NCBI GenBank assembly: GCA_031262565.1
Contig: JAISHL010000067.1
Span: 1 to 11,415 of the forward strand
Origin: Candidatus Nomurabacteria bacterium
GTDB taxonomy: Bacteria > Patescibacteriota > Saccharimonadia > Saccharimonadales > Saccharimonadaceae
Direction: 5' to 3'
Length of the DNA: 11,415 bases
Position numbers and translations under genes: made by a program. Shown one piece after another: positions 1 to 5,466 of this stretch (position 1 is the stretch's first letter; each line of letters starts with the position of its first letter). Below the pieces are notes generated by a model. It made no database searches and was not told the DNA's origin. It saw nothing but the letters and a program-made list of their open reading frames with translations.

Positions 1-41
1 ATAATAGACTACGGATTAGCTAATTCAATCGGATAACTTTA

Positions 42-70
42 TTGACTAAAATGTTATAGTATGGTATAAT
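42..70 (+). promoter_or_regulatory. Sigma70-type promoter of the GNAT gene, predicted leaderless
   Basis: A -35 box TTGACT (42-47) and a perfect -10 box TATAAT (65-70) are separated by 17 bases, and TG sits one base before the -10 (62-63), making it an extended -10. Initiation about 7 bases after the -10 falls at about 77, the A of the first ATG, so the mRNA would have no 5' leader. No Shine-Dalgarno lies between promoter and ATG. Confidence 0.8.
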
Positions 71-76
71 TGCGTA

Positions 77-658
77 ATGGTTGGTAATATGTATTCCAAG
101 AATGGCGTAGTAATTCGTCCGATTTTAGATAATGACGATTCGTATAATGAACAAATTGATCGCTTATTTGAGTCGGAGATTTATTGTGGCATCACAGAGA
201 TTTATGGTCTTGAACCGAGTATTAACTATATAAATGAGGCTCAAAAAAAGGGCAATCTTGGTGTAACATTAGATAAAAAAGGACAATTGTTGGGCGCGTT
301 CGCGATTAATGATATATGTCAGATGGGCGAAAGAGAAAAAATGGTTGAAATATCAAACATTGCCGTGCGGTCAAATCAACGGAATAATAAATATGGTAGC
401 AAAATGCTTAAACTGGCTGAAAAAATGATTATCGACAAATATGGTGATGATGTAACGGCTTTTGTTAAGGTTATGAGCATAGCGTCATTAGATACTCGTG
501 TTAGTATACCGTATAACCTGCGACTAAAAAAGTTTTACGAGAAAAATGGGTATTCACCAGACAATGATTTGACTCGTCAATATAAAGATGATCCTTCATT
601 CGACTATGAATACATGAGATGCGCGATAGGTATTTTTATGCATTCTAAAAAATTGTAA
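77..658 (+). CDS. GNAT-family N-acetyltransferase, substrate unknown
   Basis: A 193-residue soluble protein of the Gcn5-related N-acetyltransferase superfamily, whose members move an acetyl group from acetyl-CoA to an amine. The central strand and pyrophosphate loop are seen around residues 90-112, with EISNIAVRSNQR followed by NNKYGSKML. The usual R/Q-x-x-G-x-G/A loop is degenerate here, with Lys in place of the first Gly. The C-terminal motif LKKFYEKNGY (about 151-160) is typical of GNAT motif B. The ATG at 77 is preferred over one at 89 because the promoter places the transcript start almost exactly on it. The gene looks more AT-rich and uses fewer GCG/CGC codons than folD next to it, which may mean more recent acquisition (judged by eye). 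It stands 48 bases before folD, which has its own promoter. The acceptor cannot be told from sequence; protein, peptide or drug targets are all possible. Confidence 0.82.
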   Translation: MVGNMYSKNGVVIRPILDNDDSYNEQIDRLFESEIYCGITEIYGLEPSINYINEAQKKGNLGVTLDKKGQLLGAFAINDICQMGEREKMVEISNIAVRSNQRNNKYGSKMLKLAEKMIIDKYGDDVTAFVKVMSIASLDTRVSIPYNLRLKKFYEKNGYSPDNDLTRQYKDDPSFDYEYMRCAIGIFMHSKKL

Positions 659-689
659 AGTATGTGGTATCGGCGACACGATGTTTCTG

Positions 690-698
690 TGCTAAAAT
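690..698 (+). promoter_or_regulatory. Extended -10 promoter of folD, predicted leaderless
   Basis: TG (690-691), one base, then TAAAAT (693-698) forms an extended -10. The folD ATG begins 9 bases after its last T (707), so the leader would be 0-2 bases. No good -35 box is seen at the right distance, which is common for extended -10 promoters. No Shine-Dalgarno precedes the ATG. Confidence 0.6.
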
Positions 699-706
699 AG
701 TCACCA

Positions 707-1534
707 ATGAAGTTATTAAATGGTCGCGAACTCGCGGATTTCATCAAAGAGCGTCAGGCGCATCAAGTGCGTGGGCTGATTCAGCATGACAAAGTTAAGC
801 CGAAATTGGCGATTGTGACGACCTCGCGTGCGGATCATGAGAATTTGCCGATTGAAACTTATATGCGAATGAAGCAGAAATACGCGGATGATATTTTGAT
901 TGACACGGAAATTTTTCGCGCGCCGCAGGACGATTTACTGGAGATTGTAGAAAAAATCAATAATGATCCTGAAATTCACGGTGTAATTATTCAGTTGCCT
1001 CTGGAAAATATTAACCAAACCGATGAAATTGTAAATGCTGTCGCGCCAGAAAAAGATGTAGACGCGCTGGGGCAAAACGCGATTCTCGATCCTGCAACTC
1101 CGATGGCGATAAATTGGCTGTTGGCTGGTTATAATGTCGATCTTACGCAAAAACATATCGCGATCGTGGGAAATGGGCGATTGGTCGGTAAGCCTCTTGC
1201 GCGGATGTGGCGAAATAGCGGTCTTGATGTTGAGGTTATGGATCGTAAAACTGAGAATTTGCACGAAAAATTGTTAAGCTCGGACGTGATTGTAACGGCG
1301 ACGGGCGTGCCGAATTTGATAACTTCCGACGATGTGAAATTTGGTGCGGTGGTTGTTGATGCGGGAACGGCGGCGGAGCATGGCAAAATTGTTGGCGACG
1401 TGTCGGAAGAATTGCGCGCTCGCGATGATATTAAAATCACGCCACAAATTGGCGGCGTTGGACCACTGACAATTTCGGCGCTGATGGATAATGTGATTCG
1501 AACGGCTCGGGCGACGATTAAAAGTAACAACTAG
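707..1534 (+). CDS. folD: Bifunctional methylenetetrahydrofolate dehydrogenase / methenyltetrahydrofolate cyclohydrolase FolD, divergent
   Basis: FolD interconverts 5,10-methylene-, 5,10-methenyl- and 10-formyl-tetrahydrofolate in the cytosol, supplying one-carbon units for purine and formyl-Met synthesis. The 275-residue length is close to the usual 280-290. Visible landmarks: the catalytic Y-x-x-x-K (Y52, K56); QLPL (96-99); KDVDA (116-120, usually KDVDG, including the folate-site Asp); TPMAINWLL (131-139, usually TPxgxxxLL); the Rossmann loop GNGRLVGKP (155-163, usually GRSxxVGxP); VDAGT (217-221); and the C-terminal signature around GGVGPLT (249-255). The core is intact, but several signature positions differ: QLPL is followed by Glu not Pro, GRS became GNG-R, and the residue before GGVGP is Ile not Pro. 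This may alter nucleotide preference. The gene ends 3 bases before the stop of the convergent response regulator, with no terminator between them. Confidence 0.9.
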   Translation: MKLLNGRELADFIKERQAHQVRGLIQHDKVKPKLAIVTTSRADHENLPIETYMRMKQKYADDILIDTEIFRAPQDDLLEIVEKINNDPEIHGVIIQLPLENINQTDEIVNAVAPEKDVDALGQNAILDPATPMAINWLLAGYNVDLTQKHIAIVGNGRLVGKPLARMWRNSGLDVEVMDRKTENLHEKLLSSDVIVTATGVPNLITSDDVKFGAVVVDAGTAAEHGKIVGDVSEELRARDDIKITPQIGGVGPLTISALMDNVIRTARATIKSNN

Positions 1535-1537
1535 TTT

Positions 1538-1924
1538 TTAGATAGAAGACAAGACAGCTTCAACTTCTTCGACAACTTGTCGCGGAGTTAAATTTGCTTT
1601 GACAATATATTTTGAAACGCCAAGTGCATCAAGTCCGTGCGGAGCTTCGTGTTGACCTAGATTTGTCAAAACCACCACAGGAATTTCTTGTCCTCGTGGT
1701 AGCTTTCGGATATTTTTTAGCGCTTCAAATCCGCTCATCTCTGGCATATTTATGTCAAGTAGAATAATATGAGGATGTTCTTGCTCGACCATGGCAATTC
1801 CCGTGCGTCCGTTCGCCGCGACATTAACCTTAAAACCCTCCAACTCAAACTTCGTCCGATACATCATTGAAATCGTATCGTCATCTTCGATAAGCGCTAC
1901 AATCTTAGATTTATTAGTATTCAT
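1538..1924 (-). CDS. Stand-alone CheY-like response regulator (receiver domain only)
   Basis: A 128-residue protein that is a single receiver domain with no output domain. The acidic pocket is E13-D14-D15, the phospho-acceptor is D57 in LLDINMPEMSG, the switch Thr is T87 in VVLTN, the aromatic switch is Y106, and the conserved Lys is K109. All residues needed for Mg-dependent phosphorylation are therefore present. K109 is followed by Ala rather than the usual Pro, in VKANLTPRQVVEEV. It should take a phosphoryl group from a histidine kinase and act through protein-protein contact. No kinase or target lies in this window, so the pathway is unknown. The start at 1924 is supported by an extended -10 promoter six bases upstream. 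It is convergent with folD. Confidence 0.92.
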   Translation of the reverse strand: MNTNKSKIVALIEDDDTISMMYRTKFELEGFKVNVAANGRTGIAMVEQEHPHIILLDINMPEMSGFEALKNIRKLPRGQEIPVVVLTNLGQHEAPHGLDALGVSKYIVKANLTPRQVVEEVEAVLSSI

Positions 1925-1930
1925 AGATTT

Positions 1931-1939
1931 ATTATATCA
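1931..1939 (-). promoter_or_regulatory. Extended -10 promoter of the response regulator, predicted leaderless
   Basis: Reading the reverse strand, TGA-TATAAT is followed by six bases and then the ATG at 1924. Initiation 7 bases after the -10 would fall on the A of the ATG. There is no Shine-Dalgarno. The -35 region (about TGTTTA at 17 bp) is weak. Confidence 0.65.
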
Positions 1940-1978
1940 TGAGAAATAAAAAATAAACATATTGACATTATCGGCGCA

Positions 1979-2200
1979 TTATTTTGATGTCATTATTGAA
2001 TTAACGATGAGAAATACGATAACCCCGACAATCAACACGGCAATTCCGACTCGTTTGATTAACTTGCGATGCTCGTGCGCCCATTGCCCAGATTTACTGC
2101 GGACGACTGCGTTGACTTTGTGAACTCGGACGGTATTCGTGCTTGGCTTAGCGTTGACCCCCGTGTATTTCTTGTTGCGCTTCTTCTGATTTTTTGCCAT
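1979..2200 (-). CDS. Small basic single-pass membrane protein, function unknown
   Basis: A 73-residue protein with a strongly basic N-terminal half (MAKNQKKRNKKYTGVNAK, then more Arg, Lys and His to about residue 50) and one hydrophobic helix at about 51-70 (VGIAVLIVGVIVFLIVNSIM), ending in TSK. By the positive-inside rule the basic part should lie in the cytoplasm and the short tail outside. The basic arm could bind nucleic acid, ribosomes or acidic lipids, but this is a guess. No family is recognised. It is kept as a real gene because an extended -10 promoter sits six bases before its ATG, the composition is coherent, and the gap is not otherwise filled. It lies 54 bases upstream of the response regulator on the same strand, which has its own promoter, and is divergent from the tRNA-Glu gene. 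Confidence 0.75.
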   Translation of the reverse strand: MAKNQKKRNKKYTGVNAKPSTNTVRVHKVNAVVRSKSGQWAHEHRKLIKRVGIAVLIVGVIVFLIVNSIMTSK

Positions 2201-2206
2201 AAAAAC

Positions 2207-2215
2207 AGTATAACA
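2207..2215 (-). promoter_or_regulatory. Extended -10 promoter of the small membrane protein, predicted leaderless
   Basis: On the reverse strand TGT-TATACT is followed by GTTTTT and then the ATG at 2200, the same geometry as at the response regulator. No Shine-Dalgarno is present. It lies about 20 bases from the divergent tRNA promoter. Confidence 0.6.
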
Positions 2216-2234
2216 TAAAAATCGTTTTTATCGC

Positions 2235-2263
2235 TTGATTTTCTCAACAAAATGCCGTATAAT
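2235..2263 (+). promoter_or_regulatory. Sigma70-type promoter of tRNA-Glu
   Basis: TTGATT (2235-2240) and a perfect TATAAT (2258-2263) are 17 bases apart. Initiation at about 2270 would give a short 5' leader of about 12 bases before the mature tRNA end. This promoter may also serve the pyruvate kinase gene downstream, for which no separate convincing promoter is seen. Confidence 0.8.
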
Positions 2264-2281
2264 GTCCAAGGTTCTAGGTTT

Positions 2282-2356
2282 GGTCCCGTCGTCTAACGGT
2301 TAGGACACCAGGTTTTCATCCTGGCAATCGGAGTTCGATTCTCCGCGGGATCACCA
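2282..2356 (+). tRNA. tRNA-Glu (anticodon UUC), CCA encoded
   Basis: A complete 75-nt cloverleaf. The acceptor stem is GGTCCCG (2282-2288) with CGGGATC (2346-2352), including one G-U pair. The anticodon stem CCAGG/CCTGG encloses the loop TTTTCAT with anticodon TTC at 2315-2317. The T stem CGGAG/CTCCG encloses TTCGATT. The discriminator is A2353 and CCA (2354-2356) is encoded in the DNA. Six T residues follow CCA directly, so some transcripts may stop here while others read into pyruvate kinase. Confidence 0.97.
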
Positions 2357-2389
2357 TTTTTTAATGTAAGGACTTTTTAAATTAATAAT

Positions 2390-2396
2390 AAGGAGG
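2390..2396 (+). promoter_or_regulatory. Strong Shine-Dalgarno of pyruvate kinase
   Basis: AAGGAGG ends 7 bases before the ATG at 2404 and is a near-ideal ribosome binding site. It fixes the start and contrasts with the predicted leaderless genes nearby, showing that the organism uses both kinds of initiation. Confidence 0.85.
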
Positions 2397-2403
2397 AAGT
2401 AAA

Positions 2404-3483
2404 ATGAGCAAAGTTAATATTGTTTCATCAATCAAACCAAGCACAGATGATGAACTGCGTGCTTTAATGCATGCTGGCACGCGTGTTTTTCGTCAGAATT
2501 TTTCACACGGCACGCAAGAGGAAAAGTTGGAGCAGGCTCAACAAATCCGTCGTCTCGCCAAAGAAGAGGGCTTGGAAGGTGAGATCAAGATTTTACAGGA
2601 TCTACAAGGACCAAAAATCCGCCTCGGAAACGTCAAGGGTGATTATTACGAAACTCACGCTGGCGAAGAACTGATCTTGGACTATGCTCTGAAAGATGCC
2701 GAGCATGACGGCGGTAATCGCATTCCTCTGCAATACAACTTGGCAGACAAGTTGCATGTTGGCGATCGCGTTTTCATCAACGACGGCAAAGTTCGCGCAA
2801 CGGTGACAGAAATTGAATCACCAACAGCGTTTAAAATCAAAGTTGAGAATGATAGCTTCTTTAAGAGCAAAAAAGGCGTGAATATGATCGGTGCGGATTT
2901 TGGCAACGACATTTTTCCAGCTAAAGATCATGAAGATATGAAATTTGGCGCAGACAAAGATTACGACTGGGTCGCTGTTTCATTTATTCAAGATGCTGAA
3001 AACTTGCGCGAAGCTCGCCGATTATTGAAAGAATACGGCTATTCTGACAATATTAAATTGGTTGCTAAGGTTGAAACTTTTGAAGCAACCAAGAATAACG
3101 AAGTCATTGACGCAATTTGCAAAGAAGCGGATATTGTTATGGTTGCACGTGGCGACATGGCATATGAAGCTGGTTACGAAAAAGTGCCAGTTATTCAGCG
3201 CAAATTGATCGCTGGTTGCCGAAAGTATAACAAAGAAGTTATCGTTGCAACTCAAACGATCGCGACTATGGAAAATAATCCATACCCAACTCGCGCCGAG
3301 TCTGATAATATCGCCGCCGCTTATATGGCAGGTGCAGATTATGTGATGACTAGCGAAGAAACGGTCTTGGGCAAATATCCTGTCGAAGCAACTGCGACAA
3401 TTCGTGAAATTTTGGATTATACCGAAGCTAACGCTGACGTAATCTCGCTAGATGAATTAAAGCGAGTCGCGCGTTACGAATAG
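2404..3483 (+). CDS. pyk: Pyruvate kinase, short form lacking the C-terminal regulatory domain
   Basis: Catalyses phosphoenolpyruvate + ADP to pyruvate + ATP, the last step of glycolysis. At 359 residues it is about 110 shorter than typical bacterial enzymes (about 470). The catalytic barrel and B domain are present: RQNFSHG (30-36), DLQGPKIRLG (66-75), B domain about 76-170, KVE (222-224, with the catalytic Lys and a metal-binding Glu), ARGD (248-251, with the metal-binding Asp), ATQT (282-285), NPYPTRAE (292-299) and SEETVLGKYP (317-326). The protein stops where the C-terminal effector-binding domain should begin, and a terminator follows at once, so this looks like a native short form and not a frameshift. 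The D-L-Q-G-P-K-I-R-L pattern, with Lys where K+-dependent enzymes have Glu117 (rabbit numbering) and Leu-Gln at 113-114, is the signature reported for K+-independent pyruvate kinases. The N-terminal T-x-G-P is replaced by SIKP. It lies 47 bases after tRNA-Glu. Confidence 0.95.
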   Translation: MSKVNIVSSIKPSTDDELRALMHAGTRVFRQNFSHGTQEEKLEQAQQIRRLAKEEGLEGEIKILQDLQGPKIRLGNVKGDYYETHAGEELILDYALKDAEHDGGNRIPLQYNLADKLHVGDRVFINDGKVRATVTEIESPTAFKIKVENDSFFKSKKGVNMIGADFGNDIFPAKDHEDMKFGADKDYDWVAVSFIQDAENLREARRLLKEYGYSDNIKLVAKVETFEATKNNEVIDAICKEADIVMVARGDMAYEAGYEKVPVIQRKLIAGCRKYNKEVIVATQTIATMENNPYPTRAESDNIAAAYMAGADYVMTSEETVLGKYPVEATATIREILDYTEANADVISLDELKRVARYE

Positions 3484-3505
3484 TTTTTAAGAGAACTTTT
3501 GATCT

Positions 3506-3540
3506 AGTCGCTACTAAATGTGGCGACTTTTTCTTTTTTA
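3506..3540 (+). terminator. Rho-independent terminator after pyruvate kinase
   Basis: AGTCGCTAC (3506-3514) pairs with GTGGCGACT (3520-3528), a 9-bp stem with one U-G pair and a 5-nt loop, followed by a T-rich tract (3528-3540). It separates pyk from pgk. Confidence 0.88.
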
Positions 3541-3548
3541 TAAAAATA

Positions 3549-3583
3549 TGCTAAAATTATAATCATAAACTAATTAGAAAAGG
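3549..3583 (+). promoter_or_regulatory. Promoter and ribosome binding site of pgk
   Basis: An extended -10, TGC-TAAAAT (3549-3557), is identical to the folD element and is followed at once by TATAAT (3558-3563), a possible second -10. Either would give a leader of roughly 25-30 bases holding AAAAGG (3578-3583), a moderate Shine-Dalgarno 10 bases before the ATG at 3594. The -35 region overlaps the terminator T-tract and is weak. Confidence 0.55.
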
Positions 3584-3593
3584 TTGGTAGAAT

Positions 3594-4823
3594 ATGAATT
3601 TTCCTTACAAAACGGTTCGTGATGTTGATGTGCGCGACAAGCAAATTCTTTTGCGCACGGATTATAATTTGCCTCTTGATGAAGACGGCGCGATCGCGGA
3701 TGATTTTCGTGTAGAGGCGAGCTTGCCGACGATAAAATATTTAATTGAAAATGGCGCAAAAATCGTGATAATTTCACATCTTGGTCGCCCGAAAGGTGAA
3801 TTTAATAAAAAATACAGCCTTAAACAAGTTGCGGAAGATTTGGCGAAAAAATTAGGTCAGCCAGTGAAGTTTGTTGATGATTGCGTTGGCGATGTTGTTT
3901 CGGAGGCGACTGGAAATATGGCGAGCGGTGAAGTGATTTTACTGGAAAATTTGCGATTTTATGCTGGCGAGGAGAAAAATGATGAAAAATTTGCTGAGGA
4001 TTTGGCAAAATCGTCGCACGCGGAAATTTTTGTGCAGGACGGCTTTGGCGTAGTTCATCGAGCGCATGCGTCGACTTCGGCGATTACGAAGTTCTTGCCG
4101 AGCGTGGCTGGACTATTACTTGAACGCGAATATTCCGAGATTAAATCCGCGACCGATGATCCGAATCGTCCTTTGACGGCGGTGATGGGTGGTGCAAAAA
4201 TCTCTGACAAGATTCCATTGATTGAGAAATTTATTGACATTGCGGACAATATTGTCGTCGGTGGCGCGATGGCGAATAATTTTCTGAAGTTTATGGGATA
4301 TAATGTCGCAAGTAGCCTAGTCGAGCCAGATATTGACGAGACTGTTAAAAATATCTTAGATAAGGCGCGCACAAAATTCGGCGATGACTTTGAGCAAAAA
4401 TTCCAAATTCCTGTTGATGTGGCGATCTCTGAGGATGGTGATATGTATGGCAAACGCGTTGAAGTTGTTAACGGCGAACTGGACGAGATTAAGTCGGAAT
4501 CGAAAATTCTTGATCTAGGCGGCGAAACGATTGAGCGCATGGTGAGTCTGATTGAAAAATCTGGCACGGTTATCTGGAATGGCACGGTTGGATATGCAGA
4601 GAATCCAGAGTTTGCGCATGGCTCGGCGCGAATCGCAATGGCGCTGGCTTCAAATCCGCATATAACGTCAGTTATTGGCGGTGGTGACACGGCGGATTTT
4701 GCGCGAAATTGGGACTCGCTAAACGGCGGCAGTTTTACTCACGTTTCGACTGGCGGTGGTGCGTCGTTGGAGCTTATGGCTGGTGATGTTTTACCAGGGA
4801 TCGCGGCGCTAATGGAGAAGTAG
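3594..4823 (+). CDS. pgk: Phosphoglycerate kinase
   Basis: Transfers the acyl phosphate of 1,3-bisphosphoglycerate to ADP, giving ATP and 3-phosphoglycerate; cytosolic glycolysis. At 409 residues it is full length for the family. The N-terminal substrate domain shows RTDYNLPLDEDG (about 21-32, usually RxDfNVPl), SHLGRPKG (about 61-68), ENLRFYAGEE (about 118-127) and DGFGVVHRAHAST (about 149-161). The C-terminal nucleotide domain shows GGAKISDK (about 199-206), GGAMANNFL (about 223-231), WNGTVGYAENPEF (about 329-341), GGGDTADFA and STGGGASLELMAG, ending with LPGIAAL. All key motifs are intact. It follows pyruvate kinase but has its own promoter, so the pair is a neighbourhood of the two ATP-generating glycolytic steps and not a strict operon. 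It is convergent with the Nudix gene. Confidence 0.98.
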   Translation: MNFPYKTVRDVDVRDKQILLRTDYNLPLDEDGAIADDFRVEASLPTIKYLIENGAKIVIISHLGRPKGEFNKKYSLKQVAEDLAKKLGQPVKFVDDCVGDVVSEATGNMASGEVILLENLRFYAGEEKNDEKFAEDLAKSSHAEIFVQDGFGVVHRAHASTSAITKFLPSVAGLLLEREYSEIKSATDDPNRPLTAVMGGAKISDKIPLIEKFIDIADNIVVGGAMANNFLKFMGYNVASSLVEPDIDETVKNILDKARTKFGDDFEQKFQIPVDVAISEDGDMYGKRVEVVNGELDEIKSESKILDLGGETIERMVSLIEKSGTVIWNGTVGYAENPEFAHGSARIAMALASNPHITSVIGGGDTADFARNWDSLNGGSFTHVSTGGGASLELMAGDVLPGIAALMEK

Positions 4824-4834
4824 AAGACTGTAAG

Positions 4835-4976
4835 ATTGTCATTCTGGCGGAGGCGAATTGATTCATGAGAATTTATTCTTGATGAATCAAGAGCCGAAGG
4901 AGGCGAAGCCGATACTTGTTTCAGGATCTATAACATATAAACAAAGTAGATCCTGAAATCAATTCGGGGTGACAAT
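4835..4976 (+). repeat. Composite dispersed repeat (REP/MITE-like) between convergent pgk and Nudix genes
   Basis: A 142-bp element with inverted ends: ATTGTCA (4835-4841) and TGACAAT (4970-4976), plus CGAATTGATT (4854-4863) and its complement (4957-4966). Inside lie a perfect 12-bp stem, TTTCAGGATCTA (4919-4930) with TAGATCCTGAAA (4947-4958), a second hairpin from GATTCAT (4860-4866) to ATGAATC (4882-4888), and a direct repeat GGAGGCGAA (4849-4857 and 4899-4907). Its right end (4948-4976, reverse strand) matches 5973-6001 at 23 of 29 positions. It resembles the palindromic GTCATCCTGAA...TTTCAGGATCT repeats found scattered in many bacterial genomes. The hairpins may also serve as a two-way terminator. 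No transposase is present. Confidence 0.75.
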
Positions 4977-4989
4977 AATATAGTTTAAC

Positions 4990-5466
4990 CTAAGCCGCTA
5001 GCTTGAAAAAATCCTTCAATCTGTCAATGATGATAAATTCTTCCTTTCGCCCGCCTTCGGACTCAGCTAATATTTTGCGCGCATCATCAATTGGTAACCA
5101 TTCTGTGCCGTCATGTTCGTTGTCATGTTTGCGCGAAAACTCCCGAAATTCCATTGCAAAATAATGAACCGTTTTATTTATGTCTAAGTCTGCGCCGTTT
5201 TTTGTATATTTGAAAGCTCGCGTATGTGCGCCGAGATAGCCGACAATTTCTGTACTTGCGCCAGATTCTTCTTCGACTTCGCGTCGCGCGCAGTTTTCCA
5301 AAGTTTCGTCGTGATGTAGAGTGCCTTTCGGTAGGTGAAAAGTTTTGCCCTCTGGATCATTGCGCCATAAAATCAAAACTTCAACCCTGTCTTTTATGCG
5401 ACGAAAAACTACGCCGCCAGCGCCGATACCATATGGCCAATTACTAAATGCTCGATATTCTTCCAT
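4990..5466 (-). CDS. Nudix hydrolase, Ap4A-hydrolase-like
   Basis: A 158-residue soluble hydrolase that should cleave nucleoside diphosphates linked to another group, using Mg2+. The Nudix box is a perfect match to G-x5-E-x7-REUxEExGU at residues 48-70, from GTLHHDE to REVEEESGA. The preceding FHLPKG (43-48) and the opening YGIGAGGVVFRR (12-23) resemble the diadenosine tetraphosphate hydrolase / NUDT2-like branch, but specificity cannot be settled by eye. The ATG shares a base with the stop codon of the upstream DUF6311 gene (TAATG), so the two are co-transcribed and translation is probably coupled by termination and reinitiation. This suggests matched expression, not necessarily a shared pathway. 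Confidence 0.93.
   Translation of the reverse strand: MEEYRAFSNWPYGIGAGGVVFRRIKDRVEVLILWRNDPEGKTFHLPKGTLHHDETLENCARREVEEESGASTEIVGYLGAHTRAFKYTKNGADLDINKTVHYFAMEFREFSRKHDNEHDGTEWLPIDDARKILAESEGGRKEEFIIIDRLKDFFKLAA

Noticed and set aside
1129..1530. 133-codon reverse frame inside folD
   Set aside because: A shadow of the folD coding strand; low-complexity Ser/Thr-rich translation and no start signal.
2059..2250. 63-codon reverse frame overlapping the small membrane protein in another frame
   Set aside because: It would start upstream of that gene's promoter, overlaps the divergent tRNA promoter, and its translation shows no coherent feature; the 73-codon frame has the promoter and a clear helix.
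3484..3593. Frameshifted remainder of the pyruvate kinase C-terminal domain
   Set aside because: Only 110 bases lie between pyk and pgk, filled by a terminator and promoter; there is no room for a domain of about 110 residues.
4055..4690. 211-codon open frame on the reverse strand inside pgk
   Set aside because: It lies wholly inside a well-supported gene, has a Ser/Pro/Ile-rich composition typical of an antisense shadow, and has no recognisable domain or promoter.
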